The position numbers were made by a program, and so were the translations under genes. 14,110 bases of DNA from Muribaculaceae bacterium. Its GTDB lineage: Bacteria; Bacteroidota; Bacteroidia; Bacteroidales; Muribaculaceae. Shown here one piece after another: positions 7,850 through 14,110 of the stretch (position 1 is the first letter of the stretch; each line of letters begins with the position of its first letter). The notes below the pieces were generated by a model. That model had not been told where the DNA came from. It was given only the letters and a program-made list of their open reading frames with translations, and made no database searches. Where the stretch lies: the NCBI GenBank assembly GCA_016287065.1, contig JAEEVB010000035.1, forward strand, positions 1 through 14,110, in the 5' to 3' direction.

Positions 7850-8437
7850 ATGAAACAGGATATCATCTTATGCGGTGTGGGAGGACAAGGTATCCTCTCT
7901 ATCGCAACCGTAATAGGTTGGGCAGCCCTTGACCAGAATCTGCATCTGAAGCAGGCTGAAGTCCATGGCATGAGCCAGCGTGGCGGTGACGTTCAGAGCA
8001 ATCTGCGTTTGTCGTCCGATCCCATCAATAGCGACTTGATTCCACTGGGTGGTTGCGACCTGATCGTTTCGCTTGAACCCATGGAGGCATTGCGTTATCT
8101 GCCCTATCTCTCACCCAATGGCTGGATTATTACCAATTCCACTCCTTTTGTCAATATTCCTAATTATCCTGAGATGGATGCAGTGAATGCCGAGCTTGAG
8201 AAGATGAAAAACCTGATCAGGCTTGATGTTGACGCCATCGCAAAAGAAGTGAAATCGCCTCGTAGTGCCAATATGGTGTTGCTCGGAGCAACAGCTGCTG
8301 TGCTCAATATGCTGGAACCCGACAAACTGCGTGAAGGCATCGCCCAAGTGTTTATGCGCAAGGGTCAGGCGATAGTCGACACCAACATTGCCGCCTTTAA
8401 TGCAGGCCTTGAATATGCAAAACAACACACCTTATAA
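7850..8437 (+). CDS. iorB: Indolepyruvate (aryl-pyruvate):ferredoxin oxidoreductase beta subunit
   Basis: This is the small partner subunit that completes the IorAB 2-oxoacid oxidoreductase. It is a single gamma-type POR domain of 195 residues, the usual IorB size. Diagnostic features are the opening IILCGVGGQGILS, the HGMSQRGGDVQSNLR segment (about 44-58), the ISLEP-like IVSLEPMEALRYL and a C-terminal SANMVLLGATAAV. It contains no cysteine cluster motif, so any iron-sulfur cluster must be in IorA. The ATG at 7850 was chosen because the family starts directly at this beta strand; an in-frame ATG at 7799 would add 17 residues overlapping iorA and lacking family similarity. The 2-base gap after iorA implies translational coupling, as expected for a 1:1 complex. 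Confidence 0.95.
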   Translation: MKQDIILCGVGGQGILSIATVIGWAALDQNLHLKQAEVHGMSQRGGDVQSNLRLSSDPINSDLIPLGGCDLIVSLEPMEALRYLPYLSPNGWIITNSTPFVNIPNYPEMDAVNAELEKMKNLIRLDVDAIAKEVKSPRSANMVLLGATAAVLNMLEPDKLREGIAQVFMRKGQAIVDTNIAAFNAGLEYAKQHTL

Positions 8438-8453
8438 TAATCGATAAAAAACC

Positions 8454-9773
8454 ATGAATTTACCCATTTCAAAAGAAACTGTCAAGAATCTGCTTGCTGA
8501 AAAAGATATAGCAAATGTGGCTCGTGCCACCATACGTCAGCAGGTTGCAATAACCACCGGACTTGAAAAGATCAGTGGCGATAAATTTGTCCACCTTGAG
8601 ATTGGTGTTCCGGGAATACCAGCAAGCAAAGTGGGAACTGATGCCCAAAAACAAGCCATCGACAATGGCGTTGCCACCATCTATCCCATTATTAGCGGTC
8701 TTCCTGAACTGAAGGAGAATGCTTCTCAGTTTATCAAGGCGTTCCTTGACATCGACATTGCTCCCAAGTGCATCATCCCAACCGTTGGATCGATGCAAGG
8801 CAGCTTTAACCTGATACTTGAATGCTCGCAACTTGATGAAAACAAAGACACAATTTTGTTCATCAATCCTGGTTTTCCGCCACAAATGTTGCAAGCTAAG
8901 ATATTAGGTGCCAAACAAGCATGTTTCGACATTTATAACTTCCGTGGCGATAAGCTTGAGGCTAAACTCGAAGAGTTCCTCTCAACTGGCAAGATTGCCG
9001 CTATCGTATACTCCAACCCCAACAATCCTGCATGGTATTGCTTAACTGAGCAGGAATTGCAGGTGGTGGCTAAGATGGCCGACAAATATGATGCCATCGT
9101 CATTGAAGACCTTGCCTACTTCTGCATGGACTTCCGCAAGGAGCTGTCGAAACCATTTGAACCGCCCTATCAGTCAACGGTTGCCAAGTACACCGACAGG
9201 TACATTTTGATGATGTCGGGTTCAAAGATTTTCAGTTACGCTGGTGAGCGCATCGCTATTGTGGCATTCAGCAACAAGATGTTTGACCGTGAGTATCCTC
9301 GCCTGCGTCAGCTTTATGGTCTGGGCAAGATGGGCGACAATTATGTGCTCACATTCCTCTATGCTGCATCTTCAGGAACATCACACTCGGCACAGTATGC
9401 CTTGTCGGCTATGATGAAAGCTGCTGTCGAGGGCAAGTTCGATTTCGTGAAGACCATCAGTGAGTATGGTCGTCGTGCAAAAGTTGCCAAAGAAATCTTT
9501 GACCGTAACGGTTTCAGCATCGTTTATGATAAAGATGGCGATGTGAAACTGGCCGACGGTTTCTATTTCACAATTGGCTATCAGGGCATGGATAGCGAAA
9601 CCCTGCTCACAGGACTGTTGCGCTGTGGTATCTCGGCTATGGCTCTTGACACCACCGGCAGTAGCCAGCCTGGCATCAGGGCATGTGTGTCGACCCTCTC
9701 GACCGACGACGACATGAAGGCTCTTGACGAGCGTCTTGCTTTATTTGTTAAACTTCAAAACGAAGAATCATGA
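8454..9773 (+). CDS. PLP-dependent class I/II aminotransferase, probable aromatic-amino-acid aminotransferase
   Basis: This is a fold-type I transaminase, inferred to interconvert aromatic amino acids with the aryl-pyruvates used by IorAB. It has 439 residues, a normal length. Visible landmarks in order: IYPIISGLPELKE near residue 78, the cofactor loop VGSMQG near 110, YSNPNNPA (Asn that contacts PLP) near 185, IEDLAYF (Asp to the pyridine nitrogen) near 218, MSGSKIFSYAGER with K258 as the Schiff-base lysine and the phosphate-contacting Arg just after, and a C-terminal PGIRACVS with the carboxylate-binding Arg near 408. It starts 16 bases after iorB and its stop overlaps the next start. Substrate specificity is not visible in the sequence and rests on operon context; a branched-chain or broad range is possible. 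Confidence 0.9.
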   Translation: MNLPISKETVKNLLAEKDIANVARATIRQQVAITTGLEKISGDKFVHLEIGVPGIPASKVGTDAQKQAIDNGVATIYPIISGLPELKENASQFIKAFLDIDIAPKCIIPTVGSMQGSFNLILECSQLDENKDTILFINPGFPPQMLQAKILGAKQACFDIYNFRGDKLEAKLEEFLSTGKIAAIVYSNPNNPAWYCLTEQELQVVAKMADKYDAIVIEDLAYFCMDFRKELSKPFEPPYQSTVAKYTDRYILMMSGSKIFSYAGERIAIVAFSNKMFDREYPRLRQLYGLGKMGDNYVLTFLYAASSGTSHSAQYALSAMMKAAVEGKFDFVKTISEYGRRAKVAKEIFDRNGFSIVYDKDGDVKLADGFYFTIGYQGMDSETLLTGLLRCGISAMALDTTGSSQPGIRACVSTLSTDDDMKALDERLALFVKLQNEES

Positions 9774-11065
9774 TGAATTACATGACCGCCGATGAAGCCG
9801 TAAAACTGGTGAAAAGCGGCGACCATATTTATTTTCAGGGCAGTACAGCGATTCCCATTGTGCTGCAAGAGGCACTTGCCCGCCGTGGCCATGAACTGAA
9901 AGATGTGACTGTTTATTCGGCTTTCAACATCCCTAAGGGCGAAGCCCCCTTCTGTAAACCCGAATTCAAGGATTCGTTCTTGATTAACAGTCTCTTTTTG
10001 TGTGGAGACCAGCGCAAATGGGTAAATGAAGGTTATGGTTCAATGATACCAGCCTTCCTTGGCGAGATACCATTCCTGTTCCGCAGTCGTCAGTTGCCCA
10101 TGGATGTGGCATTTATCAACTGCTCTCTACCCGACGAGAATGGCTATTGCAGCTATGGCATGAGTGCCGATCTGGCGGTGAGTGCAGTTGAGTCGGCCAA
10201 GATTGTGATTGCCGAGATCAATAAGAGCATGCCCTACTTGTGTGGTGGCGCTCTGATTCATGAATCGCAAATTACAGCCGCTGTAGAGTGTGACGACCCC
10301 TGCGTGGTAATGGAATTTGGTGCTCCCACTCCCATTGAGGCAGCCATCGGCCAGAACATCGCCAACGAGATTGAGGATGGCGCTACGCTGCAGATTGGCG
10401 TGGGTGGCATTCCCAACGCTGTACTCAATGGCATCAAGCACCACAAGCATTTGGGCTTGCACACCGAGGCCATGACCGATGGCGTGATTCGCCTGATTGA
10501 AGAGGGCGTTATCGACAACTCGATGAAGAAGATTAAACCAGGTAAGAGCATTGCCAGTCTTGCTCTGGGTTCGCAGCATATGTACGACTTCCTGCACTAT
10601 AACCGTGATGTGGAATTCTATGATGTGGCCTGGACCAACGACCCGCAAATCATTCGCCAGAATCCCAAAGTGGTGGCCATCAATAGCGCCATTGAGGTAG
10701 ACCTGACGGGTCAGATTTGCGCCGATAGCATTGGTACCACCATCTTCTCGAGTGTTGGAGGTCAGCACGACTTTATGTATGGTGGTGCGCTGTCGGAAGG
10801 TGGCAAGACGTTTATAGCTCTCCCCTCTCGCACGGGTAAAGGAAAGGCTAAGATTGTGCCTACACTCACACCAGGTGCCGGCGTGGTTACCACCCGCTTC
10901 CAGACGCAGTATGTGGCTACGGAGCATGGTATCGTGTATCTGCGCAACAAGAACCTGGCAGAGCGTGCCAAGGCGCTTATTTCGATTGCTCATCCCGATG
11001 ACCGCGAGGCTTTGGAACGTGCCGCCTGCGAACGCTTCGGCTACTCCTTCCTGCGCCTGAAATAA
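9770..11065 (+). CDS. Acetyl-CoA hydrolase/transferase family CoA-transferase (Cat1/4-hydroxybutyrate CoA-transferase type)
   Basis: This would exchange CoA between acyl groups, here most likely between aryl-acetyl-CoA and acetate, succinate or another small acid. It has 431 residues, close to 4-hydroxybutyrate and butyryl-CoA:acetate transferases. Family landmarks are the oxyanion-loop GVGGIPNAV (about 212-220), LHTEAMTDG with E233 as the expected catalytic glutamate, SSVGGQHDFMYGGALSEGGK, and the C-terminal TEHGIVYLRNKN followed by RAKALISIAHPDDREALE. The start overlaps the aminotransferase stop in an ATGA arrangement (ATG 9770-9772, TGA 9771-9773); a second ATG follows at 9773. This coupling ties the enzyme to the pathway. 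A strong terminator follows. A separate housekeeping role, such as succinyl-CoA:acetate exchange, cannot be excluded. Confidence 0.92.
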   Translation: MMNYMTADEAVKLVKSGDHIYFQGSTAIPIVLQEALARRGHELKDVTVYSAFNIPKGEAPFCKPEFKDSFLINSLFLCGDQRKWVNEGYGSMIPAFLGEIPFLFRSRQLPMDVAFINCSLPDENGYCSYGMSADLAVSAVESAKIVIAEINKSMPYLCGGALIHESQITAAVECDDPCVVMEFGAPTPIEAAIGQNIANEIEDGATLQIGVGGIPNAVLNGIKHHKHLGLHTEAMTDGVIRLIEEGVIDNSMKKIKPGKSIASLALGSQHMYDFLHYNRDVEFYDVAWTNDPQIIRQNPKVVAINSAIEVDLTGQICADSIGTTIFSSVGGQHDFMYGGALSEGGKTFIALPSRTGKGKAKIVPTLTPGAGVVTTRFQTQYVATEHGIVYLRNKNLAERAKALISIAHPDDREALERAACERFGYSFLRLK

Positions 11066-11091
11066 TAGATTAAATACTCATAATGGTGTAT

Positions 11092-11125
11092 ATGGGTCTT
11101 GCCTCGATGGTGAGACCCATTTTTT
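11092..11125 (+). terminator. Strong intrinsic terminator of the ior operon
   Basis: ATGGGTCTTGCC (11092-11103), loop TCGAT, and GGTGAGACCCAT (11109-11120) form a 12-bp stem with two G-T wobbles. It is followed by five more T bases (11121-11125), giving a T6 run with the last stem base. It lies 26 bases after the CoA-transferase stop codon. Confidence 0.88.
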
Positions 11126-11204
11126 CCCAAAATGATTGGTGTCGTGCTAATACGGCAGACATGAGATTCTTCAAAAAGCAGCTCCTATTGGTCCTATAAA
11201 GCAA

Positions 11205-11230
11205 TGAGGCGACAAATGAATGCCGCCTCA
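11205..11230 (-). terminator. Terminator hairpin for the LRR-dockerin gene
   Basis: TGAGGCG (11205-11211) and CGCCTCA (11224-11230) form a 7-bp GC-rich stem with a 12-base loop, 20 bases past the minus-strand stop codon. On the minus strand it is followed by TTGCTTTAT, only moderately T-rich. On the plus strand it precedes TTATTTTT at a distance, so it may act in both directions between the convergent genes. Confidence 0.5.
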
Positions 11231-11249
11231 CAATATGTTATTTTTAAAT

Positions 11250-14110
11250 TTAGATTATGCCAAGGATAATGTTAATTAGGGCGGTAACATCAGAGACGTT
11301 AATCTTGCCATCGTGGTTTATGTCGGCAACGGTTTCATCTTTGGGGATGACGCCCAGAATCATATTAATGAGGGCGGTGACGTCGCTCACATTCACCTTG
11401 CCATCACCATTCATATCACCAGGAATCACAGGAGTTTTAAGATCATCAACGATATTAACGAAGTCCTTCCACTGGTCGGCATTACGGTATTCCTGTAAGC
11501 GGCCTTCAATCACATGCAACATGCATTCGGCCACTTTTACGCCTTGAAACACCATGAATTCCATTTCAGCATCGGCAGGATGATTGATATAGCTATAAAT
11601 GTTGTTTAACCCTGTGCAATCCCAGAACACGCCCAAGCCGATGGAAGTTACCGAGGCGGGAATGGTGATGCTGGCAAGGCTGCTACAAGCAGCGAATGCC
11701 ATTCCACCCATTGTGGTTACCGATTTGCCCATATTAACACAGGAGAGACTGTTGCAATTAGCAAATGCGAGTTCTCCAATAGAAGTGACCGTGTTAGAGA
11801 TGGAAACGCTGGTCAATCCCGACAAGTTATGGCACAAATGCGCCGGAATGTGCTTTACCTGATTGCCAAAGTTGAATGTAGTGATACCTGTCAAATCTTT
11901 AAATGGGATATTGTTGACATTATAATCAAGACAAGATTTAGCATTCCAATTCACTGTTCTGAGGCCCGTGCAACCCTTAAATGCATCGTCGGCAATAGAG
12001 GTAACTGAGTTGCCTATAGTAATAGCATCAAGGCTTATGCAATGTAAGAACACACTGTGGCCTATAGATGTCACCGAGTTACCAATGATGGCGCTGGTGA
12101 GACCTGTGCAAGTGGCAAAGGCGTTGTCGCCAACATTCACAACCGAGTTTGGAATGGAAATCGAAGTCAGGCCCCAACATCCCGAGAAGGCGCCACTTCC
12201 TATTGATGTCACCGAATTGCCAATGACAATATTGGTAAGACCAGTGCAATCCGAAAAGGCGCTGTAGTCGATTGAAGTGACCGAGTTGCCAATCTCAATA
12301 CCCGTCAGACCTGTACATCCTTTAAAGGCTCTGACGCCAATAGTTTTAACCGAGTTGGGCATGAAAAGCGAAGTCAGGCTCGTGCAACGATAAAAAGCTT
12401 CTTTACCTATGGTGACAACTGTATTAGGAATAATTGTATTCTTGCAACCGGCAATCAGCTTATTAGTGCCCGTTTCAATAATGGCATTGCAGTTGTCACG
12501 CGAGTCATATTTTGAATTGCCGTTGGCTACCACCATCGACTCCATGCCGCTACATCCCATAAACGCACCTGTGCCTATTGAGTTAACCGACGGTGGAATG
12601 GTGATGCTTTTCAAACTCGACTGATCCATACATATATATGCTGGAACATGCTCTACCTCATTTCCAAAGTTGAATGTGGTGATGGTTGGCCAACCAAATA
12701 TGGGAAAGTCATATTCAGTATCGGCACACGACTTTGCATTCCAATTCACTATTGTGATGTTTTTACAGCTAGCGAATGCAAAACGGCCTAATGATTCAAG
12801 CGACTTGCCAATGGTGATACTGGTTAGGGTGCAACCGTCAAACGCACTTTCACCAATAAAGGTAACTGAATTTGGAATGACGAGACTTTCAAGTCCGCAA
12901 TCAGCGAATGCAAAATCTCCAATGGATTGCAACGACTCTTGAAAAACAAACTCTTTCAAGTCGTAATTGCCATCAAACGCAGCAAAACCGATCTCAGTAA
13001 CCGCGCCCAGTAGCGTCACTTTTCTTAGCCCCATGGTAGCAAAGGCCTCTGGCTCTATTATGGTGTAAGACGCAGGGACCACAATCGATTCAACATTAGA
13101 ACCAGAAAAGGCTTTCTCCCCTATATGGGTCAAAGAATTGCCCAGTTCCACCTGGGTCACATTCCTGTACCCAGAGAATGCCCAGTCGCCTATGGTTGTA
13201 ACATTGTTGCCGATATGAATCCTGTGCAATAGTGGAGGGGTTTCAAGGATACCTACCGGTCTCCCAAATGCATAGGAACCTATTGAAATAAGAGATTCAG
13301 GGAGAATCAGTTCCTCAAACTCCATGCGCGAGTTATAGAACGCATAGTCGCCAATCGCCTGAAGCGAATTGCTTAAAGTCAGCTCGTTTATATTGTTACA
13401 CCCCTCAAAAGTCGATTTGCCTATTGTCTTCAATGAATTCCCCATCTTGATTATACTAAGATTAGAGCATTGGTAGAAGGCACTGTCGCCAAGGCTCACA
13501 AGCGCATCAGGCATCTCAATTTCTTTCAGGTAATAACAAGATTGAAATGCATTCTTCCGGATTTCAGTGAGCGAACTGGGCAAATTGATTGTTTGAAATT
13601 GTGCACAAAAAAACGCCAACTCCTCGATGATCTTGACACCATCAGGAATCACGGTGTTGGCACACCCGCTCAGCAGGACTCCAGTTGCCGTTTCGATGAT
13701 AGCGTTGCAATTGTCACGAGAGTCATACTTCGTATTCTCGGGCGCCACAACAATCGATTTGGTGCCACAATAAGCAAAAGCCGCCACGCCGATATTGACC
13801 AGATTGCGTGATATAAACAGACTGTCTACTCCTTTACAATAATAAAAGGCACCATCGCCGACTGAGGTCAATGAGGCCGGCAACTCGAGCGCCTTAATAT
13901 CATGGCAATAGTAAAACGCATTTTTGCCTATCTGTTTCAAGGAACCAGAAAGGGTGATTTGACGAATGCGTGAACAAAAACAGAATGCATCATCACCTAT
14001 CAATTTCACGGTGTTTGGCATCTCAACATTCACAATATCTGTGTTTCCATGAAAAGCGTTTGCTTTGATTGAAGGCACAGAGAGCTGTTTGCCTCCTATC
14101 TGCACTTGGG
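11250..14110 (-). CDS. BspA-like leucine-rich-repeat protein with C-terminal double dockerin (N-terminus cut by window edge)
   Basis: This is a large secreted or surface LRR protein of the BspA/LRR_5 type, a class linked in oral and gut Bacteroidales to adhesion and host or matrix binding. The reading frame is open through the right edge, so the signal peptide and true start are missing; 953 complete codons are visible. There are 29 recognisable units of about 23 residues with the pattern IxxSVTSIGxxAFxxCxxL, plus two degenerate ones. Two inserts, YDSRDNCNAIIET and NWNAKSC, occur twice each. A cap (CMLHVIEG to ADQWKDFVNIV) follows, then two dockerin repeats at the extreme C-terminus (GDMNGDGKVNVSD and ADINHDGKINVSD). 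No T9SS C-terminal domain and no catalytic domain is visible. It is convergent with the ior operon and seems unrelated to it. The binding partner is unknown. Confidence 0.94.
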   Translation of the reverse strand, partial: QVQIGGKQLSVPSIKANAFHGNTDIVNVEMPNTVKLIGDDAFCFCSRIRQITLSGSLKQIGKNAFYYCHDIKALELPASLTSVGDGAFYYCKGVDSLFISRNLVNIGVAAFAYCGTKSIVVAPENTKYDSRDNCNAIIETATGVLLSGCANTVIPDGVKIIEELAFFCAQFQTINLPSSLTEIRKNAFQSCYYLKEIEMPDALVSLGDSAFYQCSNLSIIKMGNSLKTIGKSTFEGCNNINELTLSNSLQAIGDYAFYNSRMEFEELILPESLISIGSYAFGRPVGILETPPLLHRIHIGNNVTTIGDWAFSGYRNVTQVELGNSLTHIGEKAFSGSNVESIVVPASYTIIEPEAFATMGLRKVTLLGAVTEIGFAAFDGNYDLKEFVFQESLQSIGDFAFADCGLESLVIPNSVTFIGESAFDGCTLTSITIGKSLESLGRFAFASCKNITIVNWNAKSCADTEYDFPIFGWPTITTFNFGNEVEHVPAYICMDQSSLKSITIPPSVNSIGTGAFMGCSGMESMVVANGNSKYDSRDNCNAIIETGTNKLIAGCKNTIIPNTVVTIGKEAFYRCTSLTSLFMPNSVKTIGVRAFKGCTGLTGIEIGNSVTSIDYSAFSDCTGLTNIVIGNSVTSIGSGAFSGCWGLTSISIPNSVVNVGDNAFATCTGLTSAIIGNSVTSIGHSVFLHCISLDAITIGNSVTSIADDAFKGCTGLRTVNWNAKSCLDYNVNNIPFKDLTGITTFNFGNQVKHIPAHLCHNLSGLTSVSISNTVTSIGELAFANCNSLSCVNMGKSVTTMGGMAFAACSSLASITIPASVTSIGLGVFWDCTGLNNIYSYINHPADAEMEFMVFQGVKVAECMLHVIEGRLQEYRNADQWKDFVNIVDDLKTPVIPGDMNGDGKVNVSDVTALINMILGVIPKDETVADINHDGKINVSDVTALINIILGII
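11253..11424 (-). other. Tandem dockerin type I repeats at the C-terminus of the LRR protein
   Basis: The repeats DMNGDGKVNVSDVTALINMI and DINHDGKINVSDVTALINII both keep full calcium-loop residues at positions 1, 3, 5 and 12. Positions 10-11, which set cohesin choice in clostridial dockerins, are Val-Ser in both copies. A 9-residue linker (GVIPKDETV or near it) separates them. The gene's last residues follow the second repeat directly. Confidence 0.88.
11832..11955 (-). repeat. NWNAKSC insert module, second copy (within the LRR protein)
   Basis: This segment encodes VNWNAKSC, a variable stretch, then ITTFNFGNQVKHIPAHLC. It matches the module at 12630-12750 closely in protein sequence. It replaces a standard LRR unit and has a degenerate AF motif (IPFKDL). 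Confidence 0.75.
11960..12360 (-). repeat. Homogenised block of 69-base LRR units
   Basis: Six consecutive LRR units here are close copies with a period of about 69 bases. On the plus strand the element accGAGTTgccaat recurs with small changes near 12008, 12070, 12145, 12209, 12278 and 12350. The protein repeats GNSVTSI and CTGLT almost exactly, whereas units nearer the N-terminus (12900-14100) are much more diverged. Confidence 0.65.
12422..12521 (-). repeat. YDSRDNCNAIIET insert module, second copy
   Basis: This segment encodes NSKYDSRDNCNAIIETGTNK followed by an AGCKNTIIPN tail. It matches the copy at 13641-13740 at nearly every position, about 1219 bases away. Confidence 0.75.
12630..12750 (-). 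repeat. NWNAKSC insert module, first copy
   Basis: This segment encodes VNWNAKSC, a variable stretch and ITTFNFGNEVEHVPAYIC. It pairs with the copy at 11832-11955. The variable middle (DTEYDFPIFGWPT) is the part that differs most. Confidence 0.75.
13641..13740 (-). repeat. YDSRDNCNAIIET insert module, first copy
   Basis: This segment encodes ENTKYDSRDNCNAIIETATG and then SGCANTVIPDG. It is the N-terminal partner of the copy at 12422-12521. The Asp/Asn-rich stretch looks like a surface loop between LRR blocks. Confidence 0.75.

Noticed and set aside
10127..10993. A 288-codon open frame on the minus strand opposite the CoA-transferase
   Set aside because: It lies wholly inside a clear family gene on the other strand, its protein shows no domain or signal, and its composition looks like an antisense reading of coding DNA.
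14103..14110. A GTG at the right edge as the start of the LRR protein
   Set aside because: The frame stays open to the window end, no signal peptide is present, and the sequence is already inside an LRR unit. The gene simply continues beyond the edge.
1..14110. CRISPR arrays, tRNA or rRNA genes, insertion sequences or phage genes
   Set aside because: No regularly spaced short repeats outside the LRR coding array, no tRNA-like cloverleaf, and no transposase or integrase sequence were seen on either strand by eye.

Overview
The window looks like a chromosomal segment from an anaerobic, probably gut or oral, member of the order Bacteroidales (Prevotella/Muribaculum/Bacteroides-like). The evidence is a SusC/RagA-type outer-membrane receptor, a membrane-spanning Reg_prop/Y_Y_Y/HTH regulator, a BspA-like leucine-rich-repeat protein, promoters of the Bacteroidota type (TTG, about 20 bases, TAnnTTTG) and no Shine-Dalgarno sequences. 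Genus cannot be settled from the sequence alone.

Layout: (1) 1-2884, minus strand: a SusC-like TonB-dependent receptor whose last residues, and presumably a susD partner, lie beyond the left edge. (2) 2885-3159: a divergent intergenic region with a promoter for each neighbour and phased A-tracts beside both. (3) 3160-6051, plus: a membrane-anchored transcription regulator with a periplasmic propeller sensor and a cytoplasmic LuxR-type HTH, probably the local regulator of the SusC locus. (4) 6154-11125, plus: a compact four-gene operon with its own promoter and a strong intrinsic terminator: iorA, iorB, a PLP aminotransferase and a Cat1/4-hydroxybutyrate-type CoA-transferase. (5) 11250-14110, minus: a large secreted BspA-like LRR protein ending in two dockerin repeats; its N-terminus lies beyond the right edge. 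No gene-free stretch exceeds 300 bases.

How the genes fit together: the four-gene operon reads as one pathway. The aminotransferase would interconvert an aromatic amino acid and its aryl-pyruvate. IorAB would interconvert aryl-pyruvate and aryl-acetyl-CoA. The CoA-transferase would exchange CoA between aryl-acetate and a small acid. Run forward this makes phenylacetate, 4-hydroxyphenylacetate or indoleacetate from amino acids; run in reverse it makes aromatic amino acids from aryl-acetates, which rumen Bacteroidales are known to do. The most unusual point is that this IorA ends without the usual C-terminal two-cluster ferredoxin domain. The SusC/regulator pair is a separate glycan- or nutrient-uptake module, and the LRR-dockerin protein a separate surface or secreted factor.
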